DNA of 64,000 nt from Stappia sp. WLB 29. GTDB taxonomy: Bacteria > Pseudomonadota > Alphaproteobacteria > Rhizobiales > Stappiaceae. Each line of letters starts with the position of its first letter. The first letter of the stretch is position 1. This document shows positions 9,498-18,302 of the stretch, piece after piece. The position numbers and the translations under genes were made by a program. The notes below the pieces were generated by a model. That model was not told the origin of the DNA. It saw nothing but the letters and a program-made list of their open reading frames with translations, and did no database searches. Location of the stretch: assembly GCF_023507705.1 (NCBI RefSeq), contig NZ_JALBGD010000013.1, forward strand, positions 1 to 64,000, in the 5' to 3' direction.

Positions 9498-12328
9498 CCT
9501 CCTTCCTGCCCCTCGGCTTCACCGCTCCGCTGGTGCTCACCGCCCTGCTGCTGCTGCCGGTGATCTGGTGGCTGCTGCGCCTGATCCCGCCGAGCCCGCG
9601 CCGCGTGGCCTTTCCGCCCGCCCGCCTCCTCGCCGATATCGACAAGCGCGAGGAGACGCCGGACAACAGCCCGTGGTGGCTGACCCTTCTGCGCCTGCTG
9701 CTGGCCGCCGCGATCATCCTCGCGCTGGCCGGGCCGATCTGGCGCCCGCTGGCCGATGCCCCCGCCGGCTCCGGTCCCCTGTGGATCGTCCTCGACAACG
9801 GCTGGGCCTCCTCCTCGGGCTGGGAAACCCGCCGCCGCACGGCCGAGCGCCTCGCCGAGACCGCCGCCGACACCGGCCGGCCGGTCCTGCTCGCCGCAAC
9901 CGCGGAAGGCGCCGACCAGCCGCTCGTGCCCCAGAACGCCCGCCTCGCGCTGGAGCGTCTGCGCGTGCTCGAGCCGCGCTCCTGGCCCGCCAACCGGGGC
10001 GAGCTGACGCTCGGCCTGCGCAAGGCCGCGCAGGAGACCCTGCCCGGCTCGGTCGTCTGGCTCGCCGAGGATGCGGCAACTGCCGGAACTCCGCGCTTCG
10101 TCGAGGACCTGCGCGCCCTTGCCGGCGACAGCGAGCTGACCGTCATGACCGGGCTCGGCCGCCCCACTGTTCTGGCCGACGCCCGCAACGACATCGAGGC
10201 GCTGACCGTCTCCCTGCTCGCCGACACCCCCTCCTCCGAATCGCGCACCATCCGCGCGCTCGACATGCGCGGCCTTACCCTCGGCGAGGCCGACGCCGCC
10301 TTCGAGGCGGACGGCGTGACCGGCACGGCCCGGTTCGACTTCCCCGTCGAGCTGCGCAACGACGTCGCCCGGCTGGAGCTGGTCGGCCAGGACAGCGCCG
10401 CCGGCGTGCAGCTGCTCGACGACCGCTGGCAGCGCCGCACCGTCGGCATCGTCTCCGGCGCCTCCGCCGATCAGGCGCAGCCGCTGCTGTCGCCGCTCTA
10501 CTATCTGGAGCGTGCGCTCTCGCCCTTTGCCGAATTGCGCCGCCCGCGCCAGGAAAACCTCGCCGAAGCCCTGCCGGATCTCATCGAACAGGGCGTCTCC
10601 GTCATCGTGCTGGCCGATGTCGGCCGCCTGCCGGAAGGCGCGACGGAGTCCGTCGCCGCCTGGGTCGAGCAGGGCGGCGTGCTGCTGCGCTTCGCCGGCC
10701 CGCGCATGGCCGGCGGCACCGACGACCTGGTGCCCGCCGCCCTTCGCGCCGGCGACCGGACGCTGGGCGGCAGCCTGTCCTGGGAGCAGCCGCAGCCGCT
10801 GGCAAGCTTTGCGGAAACCTCCCCCTTCGCCCGCCTCGACGTGCCGGCCGACGTCACGGTCAACCGGCAGGTGCTGGCCGAGCCGGGACCCGATCTTGCC
10901 GACCGCACCTGGGCCTCGCTCGCCGACGGCACGCCGCTCGTCACCGCCGCCGCGCGCGGGCGCGGCACGCTGGTCCTCTTCCATGTCACCGCCGACACCG
11001 GCTGGTCGAACCTGCCGATCTCCGGCACCTTCGTCTCCATGCTGCGGCGGATCGTGGCGCTCTCCTCCGCTTCCGGCGCAAGGGGCGAGGGCGCCGGGGC
11101 CGGTGCCGCCGCCGGCACGGTGCAGGAGCCGGCCGAGGTCCTGCTGCCCCCCGTGCGCGTGCTCGACGGGCACGGCCGCCTCGGCCCGCCGCCGGCCTCG
11201 GCCCTGCCCGTTTCGGCGCGCCAGGGCGAGGTTGCGGTCAGCCGCCGCCATCCGCCGGGCCTTTACGGCAGCGACGATGCCTTCCGCGCCATCAACCTCT
11301 TCGCCTCGCTCGACGAGGTCATGCCGCTCGACCTCGGCCCGCTCGACGGCGCCGCGACGGTCGCGACGTATCCCACCACGGAGGCGAGTGACCTCAGGCC
11401 GCTGCTCTTCCTCGCCGCGCTGCTGCTGCTCTTCGCCGATGCGATCGCGATGATGTGGCTGCGCGGCGACGCGCAGGGCCTGCGCGGCCGGCTGTCCCGC
11501 GGCGCGGCGGTGCTGCTTCTCGCCGGCCTCGCCGCGGCGCTCGCCCTGCCGCAGACGGCACGGGCGCAGGAGACGTCCGACGATCTTGCAGCGCTTGAGG
11601 CGACGCTCGACACCCGCCTTGCCTATGTGCTTACCGGTCAGCCGGACCGCGACGCCACCAGCCGCCAGGGCCTGCTCGGCCTCACCCGCTACCTCTCCAC
11701 CCGCACGGCGCTGGAGCCGGAGGCCCCCGTCGGCGTCGACATTGCGACCGACGAGCTCGCCTTCTACCCCGTGCTCTACTGGCCGATCTCGGAGACGACG
11801 CCGGTTCCCTCCGCCGAGGCGCTGGCGCGCATCGACACCTATATGCGCAACGGCGGCACCATCCTGTTCGACACCGCCGACCAGCTCTCGGCCGGGATTT
11901 CCGGCTTCGGCACCTCGCCGGCGGTGCTGCGCCTGCGCCAGGTGCTCGACGGGCTCGACATCCCGCCGCTGGAGCCGGTGCCGGCCGACCACGTCCTGAC
12001 CAAGGCCTTCTATCTGCTGGAGACCTTTCCGGGCCGCTATGCGGACGGCCCGCTCTGGGTCGAGGCAACGGAGACGCGGAACACCGGCGAACGCCCGGTC
12101 CGCGCCGGCGACGGCGTCTCGCCGCTGCTGATCACCGGCAACGACTTCGCCGCCGCGTGGGCGGTGGACGAGGCCGGCAACCCGCTGTTCCCGACCGTTC
12201 CGAACGATGCCGTGCAGCGCGAGTATGCCTACCGCTCCGGCGTCAACATCGTCATGTACGCCCTGACCGGCAACTACAAGGCCGACCAGGTGCACGTTCC
12301 GGCGCTGCTGGAACGGCTCGGACAATAG
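9494..12328 (+). CDS. BatA N-terminal / DUF4159 membrane protein
   Basis: Large membrane protein of 944 residues. The N-terminus carries two hydrophobic segments (about 8-30 and 57-80) flanking a PSPRRVAFPPARLLADI motif, which is the aerotolerance-regulator (BatA) N-terminal domain. A soluble region follows (about 85-630). Two further hydrophobic stretches come next, LLFLAALLLLFADAIAMMW near 635 and AVLLLAGLAAALALPQTARA near 675; the latter looks like an internal signal sequence. The C-terminal 250 residues are a DUF4159 domain, with DELAFYPVLYWPI and RNGGTILFDTADQ. The ATG at 9494 sits inside the DUF58 stop. The domain order suggests a periplasmic DUF4159 module tethered to the inner membrane. 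Confidence 0.9.
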   Translation: MTSFLPLGFTAPLVLTALLLLPVIWWLLRLIPPSPRRVAFPPARLLADIDKREETPDNSPWWLTLLRLLLAAAIILALAGPIWRPLADAPAGSGPLWIVLDNGWASSSGWETRRRTAERLAETAADTGRPVLLAATAEGADQPLVPQNARLALERLRVLEPRSWPANRGELTLGLRKAAQETLPGSVVWLAEDAATAGTPRFVEDLRALAGDSELTVMTGLGRPTVLADARNDIEALTVSLLADTPSSESRTIRALDMRGLTLGEADAAFEADGVTGTARFDFPVELRNDVARLELVGQDSAAGVQLLDDRWQRRTVGIVSGASADQAQPLLSPLYYLERALSPFAELRRPRQENLAEALPDLIEQGVSVIVLADVGRLPEGATESVAAWVEQGGVLLRFAGPRMAGGTDDLVPAALRAGDRTLGGSLSWEQPQPLASFAETSPFARLDVPADVTVNRQVLAEPGPDLADRTWASLADGTPLVTAAARGRGTLVLFHVTADTGWSNLPISGTFVSMLRRIVALSSASGARGEGAGAGAAAGTVQEPAEVLLPPVRVLDGHGRLGPPPASALPVSARQGEVAVSRRHPPGLYGSDDAFRAINLFASLDEVMPLDLGPLDGAATVATYPTTEASDLRPLLFLAALLLLFADAIAMMWLRGDAQGLRGRLSRGAAVLLLAGLAAALALPQTARAQETSDDLAALEATLDTRLAYVLTGQPDRDATSRQGLLGLTRYLSTRTALEPEAPVGVDIATDELAFYPVLYWPISETTPVPSAEALARIDTYMRNGGTILFDTADQLSAGISGFGTSPAVLRLRQVLDGLDIPPLEPVPADHVLTKAFYLLETFPGRYADGPLWVEATETRNTGERPVRAGDGVSPLLITGNDFAAAWAVDEAGNPLFPTVPNDAVQREYAYRSGVNIVMYALTGNYKADQVHVPALLERLGQ

Positions 12329-12338
12329 GAGCGCACCT

Positions 12339-14417
12339 GTGATCTGGTCCCTCTCCTTTGCCCCTCTCGTGCCGGTCTGGGCGCTCGCCGCCGCCGCGGT
12401 GGTCGCCCTGCTGCTGGTCGTCGGCGCCTTGGTGCTGCGCCTGCCGGCCTGGCCGTTGCGGGCGCTCGCCATGGCGCTTCTGTTGCTCGCGCTGACGGGC
12501 CCTGCGCTCGAACGCGAGGACCGCGAGCCGCTGTCCAGCGTCGTTTCCGTCATCGTCGACGAAAGCCAGAGCCAGCGCCTCGCCGACCGCACCAGCGCCG
12601 CCGCTGAAGCCTTGAGCGCGCTGGAGCAGCGCTTTTCCGGCCTGCCCGGCTACGAGGTCCGGGTGACGCGTGCCGGGCGCGGCGACGGCGCTACCGCCGA
12701 CGGCACGGCGCTGTTCTCCGCGCTTGCCGACAGCCTGTCCGACGTACCGCCGGACCGTATCGGCGGCGCCGTGATGATCACCGACGGCCAGGTCCACGAC
12801 ATTCCCGCCCGTGCCGCGGACCTGGGCTTCAACGCCCCGCTCCACGCGCTGGTCACCGGGCGCGAGGACGAGATCGACCGCCGTCTTGCCATCGCCCGCG
12901 CCCCGAAATTCGCGCTGGTCGGGTCCGAGCAGGTCGTGACGCTGCAGTTGCAGGACCGCGGCGTGACAGGCGCCAGCGGCCGGGTGCCCATCGTGGTGCG
13001 GCGCGACGGCGAGGTCGTCTCCCAGCAGATGGCCCAACCCGGCGCCACCATCGACATTCCCGTCACCATCGCCCATGGCGGCAACAACATCTTCGAGTTT
13101 TCCGCCGAGGTGCTGGAGGGCGAACTCACCGACATCAACAACCGGGTCGTCGTCACCATCGAAGGCATCCGCGAAAACCTGCGCGTCCTGCTGGTCTCCG
13201 GCAGCCCGCATGCGGGCGAGCGCACCTGGCGCAACCTGCTGAAGTCCGACGCCTCCGTCGATCTCGTCCACTTCACCATCCTGCGTCCGCCCGACAAGCA
13301 GGACGGCACGCCGATCCACGAGCTGTCGCTGATCGCCTTCCCGACGCGCGAACTTTTCTCGGTGAAGATCGACGAGTTCGACCTGATCATCTTCGACCGC
13401 TACGAGCGGCGCGGCGTGCTGCCCCTCCTGTATTTCGACAACATCGCCCGCTATGTGCGCGAGGGCGGCGCCGTGCTCGTGGCCGGCGGCCCCGACTACG
13501 CGGAGGGCGGCAGCATCTACCGCACGCCGCTGTCGCCGGTCCTGCCGGCAGAGCCCAGCGGCACGATCTACGAGGAGCCGTTCCGCGCCGGCATCTCCGA
13601 GGTCGGCAACCGCCATCCGGTGACGCGCGACCTGCCCGGCTCGGCCTCTGAGCCGCCGGCCTGGAGCCGCTGGTTCCGCCTGGTCGATGCGGCCGTGCGC
13701 AACGGCGAAACGCTGATGACGGGCACCGAGGACAAGCCGCTCCTGGTGCTCAGCCGCGAGGGCGAGGGCCGCGTCGCCGTGCTCCTGTCCGATCACGTCT
13801 GGCTGTGGGCGCGCGGCTACGAGGGCGGCGGCCCGCATGTCGACCTGCTGCGCCGTCTCGCCCACTGGCTGATGAAGGAGCCGGATCTGGAGGAGGAGGC
13901 CCTGCGCCTCACCTCGCGCGGGGCCGAGGTCGTCGCCGAGCGCCAGACCATCGGCGAGACCGTCGGCGACATGACGCTGACCCTGCCGGGCGGCGAAACG
14001 CGCAACCTCACCCCGACCGAGGTCTCGCCCGGCCTGTGGCGCGCCACCGCGCCGGCGCCCGATCTCGGCCTTTATTCCGTCGACGACGGCACCCGCAAGG
14101 CGCTGGTCCATGTCGGCCCGCCGAACCCGCGCGAGTTCACCGACGTGCTGTCGACCGTGGAGACCCTTGCGCCGGTTGCCGGCGAAACCGGCGGCAGCGT
14201 CCGCCGCCTCGCCGGAGCGGACGACCGCATCGTCGTGCCGCGGGTGGTGCCGATGCGCCGGGCGACCAGCTTTGCCGGCGACGGCTGGATCGGCTTCCGC
14301 ACGACGGAAGCCAGCATCCTGCGCGGCATCGACCGCTATCCCCTGTTCCAGGGCCTGCTCGGTCTCGCCCTGCTGCTCGGCGGCGTGTCGTTCTTGTGGT
14401 ATCGCGAGGGACGCTGA
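12339..14417 (+). CDS. large membrane protein with glutamine-amidotransferase-like region
   Basis: A 692-residue protein that completes the MoxR cluster. Two N-terminal hydrophobic helices (about 8-32 and 36-58) and one C-terminal helix, GLLGLALLLGGVSFLWY (about 670-686), bracket a large soluble part. VSVIVDESQSQR near 72 is a VWA-like strand with a D-x-S-x-S pattern. The segment LLVSGSPHAGERTWRNLL and the region around EGGAVLVAGGPDYAEGG resemble the class I glutamine amidotransferase-like fold seen at the end of such operons, but I see no obvious catalytic Cys-His pair. The start is GTG at 12339, 10 bases after the previous stop, with TAGGAGCG in front. Confidence 0.85.
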   Translation: MIWSLSFAPLVPVWALAAAAVVALLLVVGALVLRLPAWPLRALAMALLLLALTGPALEREDREPLSSVVSVIVDESQSQRLADRTSAAAEALSALEQRFSGLPGYEVRVTRAGRGDGATADGTALFSALADSLSDVPPDRIGGAVMITDGQVHDIPARAADLGFNAPLHALVTGREDEIDRRLAIARAPKFALVGSEQVVTLQLQDRGVTGASGRVPIVVRRDGEVVSQQMAQPGATIDIPVTIAHGGNNIFEFSAEVLEGELTDINNRVVVTIEGIRENLRVLLVSGSPHAGERTWRNLLKSDASVDLVHFTILRPPDKQDGTPIHELSLIAFPTRELFSVKIDEFDLIIFDRYERRGVLPLLYFDNIARYVREGGAVLVAGGPDYAEGGSIYRTPLSPVLPAEPSGTIYEEPFRAGISEVGNRHPVTRDLPGSASEPPAWSRWFRLVDAAVRNGETLMTGTEDKPLLVLSREGEGRVAVLLSDHVWLWARGYEGGGPHVDLLRRLAHWLMKEPDLEEEALRLTSRGAEVVAERQTIGETVGDMTLTLPGGETRNLTPTEVSPGLWRATAPAPDLGLYSVDDGTRKALVHVGPPNPREFTDVLSTVETLAPVAGETGGSVRRLAGADDRIVVPRVVPMRRATSFAGDGWIGFRTTEASILRGIDRYPLFQGLLGLALLLGGVSFLWYREGR

Positions 14418-14443
14418 GCTGCGCTATCGGCTGCGAAGACGTC

Positions 14444-14956
14444 TCAGGCCGCGATGGCGTCGCGGCCGCCGCGCACCTTGCCTTGCGGCATCTCGCTGCC
14501 CGGCACCAGGTTGGCGACCAGCAGCCGCGCCGGATCGACCGGCCCCGGCAGGGTGATCCGCCCCATCGGCACCGGCGCAAAGCCGAGCGGCCCGTAATAG
14601 GGCGCATCGCCGACCAGCAGCACGCTCTTCTCGCCCAGCGCCTGCGCGGTCTTCAGCGCCTGGTTGACCAGCAGCCGGCCCAGTCCCCGGTTCTTGAAGG
14701 CGGGCGCCACCGCCAGCGGGCCGAGCAGCTGCGAGGGCGCATCGCCGATGGTGATCGGCGTCAGCCACACCGAGCCGGCGAAGACGTCGCCGCTCATGCC
14801 CACGAAGCTCAGCCGCCGGTCGTGCTCGACCCCCTCGCGCAGACGGAAGGCCGTCTTGGCGAAGCGTCCCGGGCCGAAGGCTTCGGCCTGCAGGTCGAGA
14901 ATGGCGGGAAGGTCGGAAGGCAGTTCGTTCCGGATAAGCCAGGACAGTGCGAGCAT
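14444..14956 (-). CDS. GNAT family N-acetyltransferase
   Basis: Acetyl-CoA-dependent acetyltransferase of 170 residues. The acceptor side is followed by the CoA-binding motif LGPLAVAPAFKNRGLGRLLV (about 82-101), whose xxRGLGxx loop is the pyrophosphate-binding site, and by the strand KSVLLVGDAPYYGPLGF. The FGPGRFAKTAFRLREG segment near residue 27 resembles YhbS-type enzymes, which act on small molecules or proteins. The substrate is unknown. It converges on the end of the MoxR operon with a gap of only 26 bases. Confidence 0.9.
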   Translation of the reverse strand: MLALSWLIRNELPSDLPAILDLQAEAFGPGRFAKTAFRLREGVEHDRRLSFVGMSGDVFAGSVWLTPITIGDAPSQLLGPLAVAPAFKNRGLGRLLVNQALKTAQALGEKSVLLVGDAPYYGPLGFAPVPMGRITLPGPVDPARLLVANLVPGSEMPQGKVRGGRDAIAA

Positions 14957-15373
14957 GGATCGGATCTCGGTGGTCGGTACGGTCAGGCGGAAACTTGCGC
15001 CTTCGATCCGCTCCGCCGGTTCATCCCCAACGCTCTAGCCGGATCTCAAGGCACACGTGTGACGACGCGCGAGGGCTGGCCTCGTCGCAAGTCTCGTCGT
15101 CGCTGCCGTTCGATCCTGTTCATCGCGTCCTGCTCTTGCGGCACGCCTTTCGGCATCCGCGGCAACCGGTCTCGGTCCGACCCGCCTCCCGCAACCGGGA
15201 AGGCTATCATGGCCGGATGGGGTCGGTATCATGCAATGCCCGGACCGTAAAGCGCTTTTAAGGCCCGGACCATCGTTCACTCACCGTGAATGGTCCATTC
15301 GCGCGGTTGAAGCCGCGCGACCCGGTCCCATCTCCTATCGTGAACGACAGCGACACGAGAGGGGAAACGCGAC
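14957..15373. promoter_or_regulatory. 417-base divergent intergenic region with inverted repeat
   Basis: No gene is convincing here. It must contain the promoters of the leftward acetyltransferase and the rightward glutathionyl-hydroquinone reductase. CACACGTGTG at 15052-15061 is a perfect 10-base palindrome. At 15267-15296 GGACCA...TTCAC pairs with GTGAA-TGGTCC, giving an 11-base-pair imperfect inverted repeat with a three-base bulge. It lies about 80 bases before the reductase start and is a plausible operator. CGAGAGGGGAAACGCGAC just before 15374 supplies the ribosome-binding site. Confidence 0.5.
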
Positions 15374-16351
15374 ATGGGCATGCTGGTGGACGGAGTGTGG
15401 AAGGACGTGTGGTACGATACCAGTTCGACCGGCGGGCGGTTCGAGCGAAAGGAGTCCTCCTTCCGCAACTGGGTCACCCGCGACGGCGCCCCCGGCCCCA
15501 GCGGCAGGGGCGGTTTTTCCGCCGAAAGCGGCCGCTACCACCTCATGGTCTCCTTCGCCTGTCCCTGGGCGCACCGCACGCTGATCTTCCGCAAGCTCAA
15601 GGGCCTGGAGGACAAGATCTCGCTTGCTGCGGTCGAGCCGCTCATGCTGGAAAACGGCTGGACCTTCGCGAAGCCCGAACCCGAGACCGGCGCCGAGACC
15701 GCCTGGCAGGTCTATGTGAAGGCCGACCCGGATTACACGGGCCGCGCCACCGTGCCGATCCTCTGGGACCGCAAGACGCAGACCATCGTCTCGAACGAAT
15801 CGGCGGAGATCATCCGCATGTTCAATTCCGCCTTCGACGACCTTCCCGGCGTCGAGAGCGGGCTGGACTTCTTTCCCGAAGGCCTGCGTCCCGAGATCGA
15901 GGAGGTCAACGCCCGCATCTACGACGAGGTCAACAACGGCGTCTACAAGGCCGGCTTCGCCACCACGCAGGAAGCCTATGAGGAGGCGGTGACGACCCTT
16001 TTCACCGCGCTCGACTGGCTGGAGGACCGCCTGTCGCGCCAGCGCTATCTCGTCGGCGGCCAGTTGACCGAGGCCGACTGGCGCCTGTTCACCACGCTTT
16101 TGCGCTTTGATCCGGTCTATGTCGGCCACTTCAAGTGCAACATCCGCCGCATTGCCGACTATCCGGCGCTGTCCGGCTACCTGCGCGAGCTCTACCAGCA
16201 TCCCGGCGTTGCGGACACCTGCGACTTCGCCACCATCAAGCGGCACTATTACGGCTCGCACGGCACCATCAACCCGACCGGCATCGTGCCGCTCGGCCCG
16301 GTGCTCGACCTGGACCGCCCGCATGGCCGCGACGCGCTGCCGAAGGGGTGA
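15374..16351 (+). CDS. yqjG: glutathionyl-hydroquinone reductase (Ecm4/YqjG type)
   Basis: Xi-class glutathione transferase that reduces glutathionyl-hydroquinones to hydroquinones using glutathione. The diagnostic motif SFACPWAHR is present, with the catalytic cysteine at residue 63. The thioredoxin-like domain continues through VPILWDRKTQTIVSNESAEI, and the helical C-terminal domain includes YLVGGQLTEADWRLFTTLLR and the family ending TNPTGIVPLGP. At 325 residues the length is typical. It probably acts in the cytoplasm in quinone or redox detoxification. Confidence 0.94.
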   Translation: MGMLVDGVWKDVWYDTSSTGGRFERKESSFRNWVTRDGAPGPSGRGGFSAESGRYHLMVSFACPWAHRTLIFRKLKGLEDKISLAAVEPLMLENGWTFAKPEPETGAETAWQVYVKADPDYTGRATVPILWDRKTQTIVSNESAEIIRMFNSAFDDLPGVESGLDFFPEGLRPEIEEVNARIYDEVNNGVYKAGFATTQEAYEEAVTTLFTALDWLEDRLSRQRYLVGGQLTEADWRLFTTLLRFDPVYVGHFKCNIRRIADYPALSGYLRELYQHPGVADTCDFATIKRHYYGSHGTINPTGIVPLGPVLDLDRPHGRDALPKG

Positions 16352-16355
16352 CGCC

Positions 16356-16829
16356 CTACCAGAACGGCGAGGGCGGGCTTTCTCCGGAAAGCTCCGCGAT
16401 GCGCCGCAGCGTCGCCGGGCTGGTGTCCGGCGGCAGCGCCTCCGGCGCGAAGAACCCGGCCTCGCGGATCTCGCGATTGGGCGCCAGCGCCCCGTCCGGC
16501 ACCGCCTCCACCGCCGCGCGGTAGAGCGCGACATGGTCGCGGATATGGTTGCGCCGGTTGTGATAGACGGCAAAGAGCGCCGGCTCGCCGCCGATCACGC
16601 CGGTCTCCTCGCGCAACTCGCGCAGCGCCGCCTCGGCCAGCGTCTCGCCCGCATCCACCGCTCCGCCCGGCAGGTACCAGCCGGCCAGATAGGTGTGGCG
16701 CACCAGCAGCAGTCGCCCTTCCGCGTCCGTTGCCGCAACGCGCACGCCCAGCGTCATCGCCCGCTGATAGCGGGTGAGCGACAGCGTCAGCCGCCTCAGC
16801 CCCTTCATGCCCGGCAGGCTTCGCCTCAT
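16356..16829 (-). CDS. NUDIX hydrolase
   Basis: Nudix hydrolase of about 157 residues. The Nudix box [20 protein letters not shown] followed by ETGV is complete. It is preceded by [17 protein letters not shown], typical of the nucleotide-sugar/MutT-like branch. The frame is open 80 codons farther upstream, but that part shows no coding character. I chose ATG 16829 because GGAAGGG lies about 10 bases upstream; MKGLRRL at 16808 is a second possibility. The substrate cannot be assigned. It converges on the reductase gene with a 4-base gap. Confidence 0.87.
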   Translation of the reverse strand: MRRSLPGMKGLRRLTLSLTRYQRAMTLGVRVAATDAEGRLLLVRHTYLAGWYLPGGAVDAGETLAEAALRELREETGVIGGEPALFAVYHNRRNHIRDHVALYRAAVEAVPDGALAPNREIREAGFFAPEALPPDTSPATLRRIAELSGESPPSPFW

Positions 16830-16927
16830 CCCGTCCGTATCCCTTCCATCGCTGTCGGGCCCCATCCGGCCGGCAGAACCGCAAGCTTTGCTTAACCCAC
16901 CATGCGCGCCCTGCATGGGAGCACTGC

Positions 16928-16959
16928 CCGAATCGCGCTTGTTCGTGCCCGCGATTCGG
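16928..16959 (+). repeat. 10-bp perfect inverted repeat in leader of small ORF
   Basis: CCGAATCGCG at 16928-16937 and CGCGATTCGG at 16950-16959 are perfect inverted repeats around a 12-base loop. They lie about 108 bases before the 37-codon ORF and about 100 bases upstream of the divergent Nudix start. It could be an RNA hairpin in a 5' leader or a DNA operator; no T-tract follows, so it is not an intrinsic terminator. Confidence 0.6.
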
Positions 16960-17067
16960 CCAATTGTGCCATCGCAGCCGAAGGAGCGGCACCCGGACGA
17001 GAGAGCTCGAAAATGCGAGCGCCGGGACGAAGCCCGTCTCCAAGCTGCCTTCTCGAAGGAGAGACCC

Positions 17068-17181
17068 ATGTTGTCGGCCCTGTTCCCGGCTTTCGCTCGT
17101 CGTCGCTATGTGTGGCGTCCGGCGGTCGACCTGACCAACCCGCGCATCGCCGCGGTGCTGACCACGTTCAGCAGCAACTGA
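17068..17181 (+). CDS. small 37-residue protein of unknown function
   Basis: Short ORF beginning [18 protein letters not shown] and ending LTTFSSN. An excellent ribosome-binding site (CGAAGGAGAGACCC) sits at good distance before its ATG, and a hairpin-plus-T-tract terminator follows about 70 bases after the stop, so it looks like a stand-alone transcription unit. The peptide is basic, with a hydrophobic N-terminus and an RRR cluster. I do not recognise it. It could be a functional small protein or a leader peptide within a regulatory RNA. Confidence 0.55.
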   Translation: MLSALFPAFARRRYVWRPAVDLTNPRIAAVLTTFSSN

Positions 17182-17253
17182 CAGGATCCTCGGCAGGGCG
17201 CGCATCGCGCCGCCGCAGAGCCTTTGTGAGCACCGTCCGCATGGGACGGATGG

Positions 17254-17282
17254 AAGCGCCCGGCCCCTCCGCGGCGCTTTTT
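17254..17282 (+). terminator. intrinsic terminator after small ORF
   Basis: AAGCGCC (17254-17260) pairs with GGCGCTT (17273-17279) around a 12-base loop and runs into TTTTT. It ends the transcript of the 37-codon ORF and separates it from the phosphoesterase gene. Confidence 0.7.
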
Positions 17283-17319
17283 GCTTGACCGCCCGCCTTC
17301 CTGTTCCTGATGTGGGCGC

Positions 17320-18231
17320 ATGTTTCGTCTCGCCCACCTCTCGGACCCGCATCTGGGTCCCATGCCCGATGCCAGCTTCCGCGATCTCGTGTCCAAGCGG
17401 ATGCTCGGCTACGTCAACTGGCACCGCTCGCGCGCCCGCTCGATGACGGCGAGCTGGCTGGACCTGCTGCTCGACGACCTGAAGGCGCAAGTGCCGGACC
17501 ACGTCACGGTCACCGGCGACCTCGTCAACATCGCTCTGGATATGGAGATTTCGGCGGCCCGCCACTGGCTCGACGCGCTCGGCTTGCCGGAAGAACTGAC
17601 CGTGGTGCCCGGCAACCACGATGCCTATGTGCCCGGCGCCCTGCGCCGCGCGGTGCATGCCTGGGGTCCCTACATGACCGGCGACCTGCCGCTGCAGGAC
17701 GGCTTTCCCTTCATCCGCCGCCGCGGCGGCGTCGCACTGGTCGGCGCGTCCAGCGCCCGCGCCAGCGGCCCGTGGTTCGCCACCGGCCGGCTCGGCAGCG
17801 GACAGTCCCGCCGCCTGCGCGACGAGCTCGGTCGCCTCGGCGAGGAAGGCGCCTTCCGCGTGCTGCTGATCCACCACCCCCCGCAGCGCGGCGCCACCGC
17901 CTGGAACAAGCGGCTGACGGATGCCTCGCGCGTGCGCGCCGCCGTCAAGCGCGCCGGCTGCGAACTGGTGCTGCACGGCCATACGCATCTCGCCACCCGT
18001 ACCGAGATCGAGGGGCCGAACGGCCCCGTCCCGGTGATCGGCGTGCCCTCCGCCTCTAACGGCCCGGGCCGCAAGCGCCCGGCCGCCCGCTACAATCTTT
18101 TCTCGATTTCCGGAAGTCCCGGCGACTGGCACTGCGAGATGGAGGAGCGCGGCATTCCCTCGTCCGCCAGGCGCGACGAACCGGCCGAGGTCGAGCTCAT
18201 CGCACGGCACAAGCTGAAGATACCCGGCTGA
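17320..18231 (+). CDS. metallophosphoesterase
   Basis: Calcineurin-like phosphoesterase of 303 residues. Metal-binding motifs appear in order: LSDPHLG (D-x-H, about 7-13), VTGDLVN (GD, about 64-70), PGNHDAY (GNHD, about 97-103), LLIHHPP (about 195-201) and HGHTHLAT (GHTH, about 235-242). The full set argues for an active di-metal enzyme. Substrates in this family include cyclic nucleotides and phospholipids and cannot be predicted here. No signal peptide is present. Confidence 0.92.
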   Translation: MFRLAHLSDPHLGPMPDASFRDLVSKRMLGYVNWHRSRARSMTASWLDLLLDDLKAQVPDHVTVTGDLVNIALDMEISAARHWLDALGLPEELTVVPGNHDAYVPGALRRAVHAWGPYMTGDLPLQDGFPFIRRRGGVALVGASSARASGPWFATGRLGSGQSRRLRDELGRLGEEGAFRVLLIHHPPQRGATAWNKRLTDASRVRAAVKRAGCELVLHGHTHLATRTEIEGPNGPVPVIGVPSASNGPGRKRPAARYNLFSISGSPGDWHCEMEERGIPSSARRDEPAEVELIARHKLKIPG

Positions 18232-18302
18232 CGCAAGGCTGCGTCCCGGGCACCGGTTTTCCGACGGCGTGTCTTGACGGCGTGTCTTCTGGTGAAGAAA
18301 CG

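Noticed and set aside
9404-12592. Leftward open frame of 1062 codons
   Set aside because: Antisense of the BatA/DUF4159 gene; no motif, and high R/G/A/Q content.
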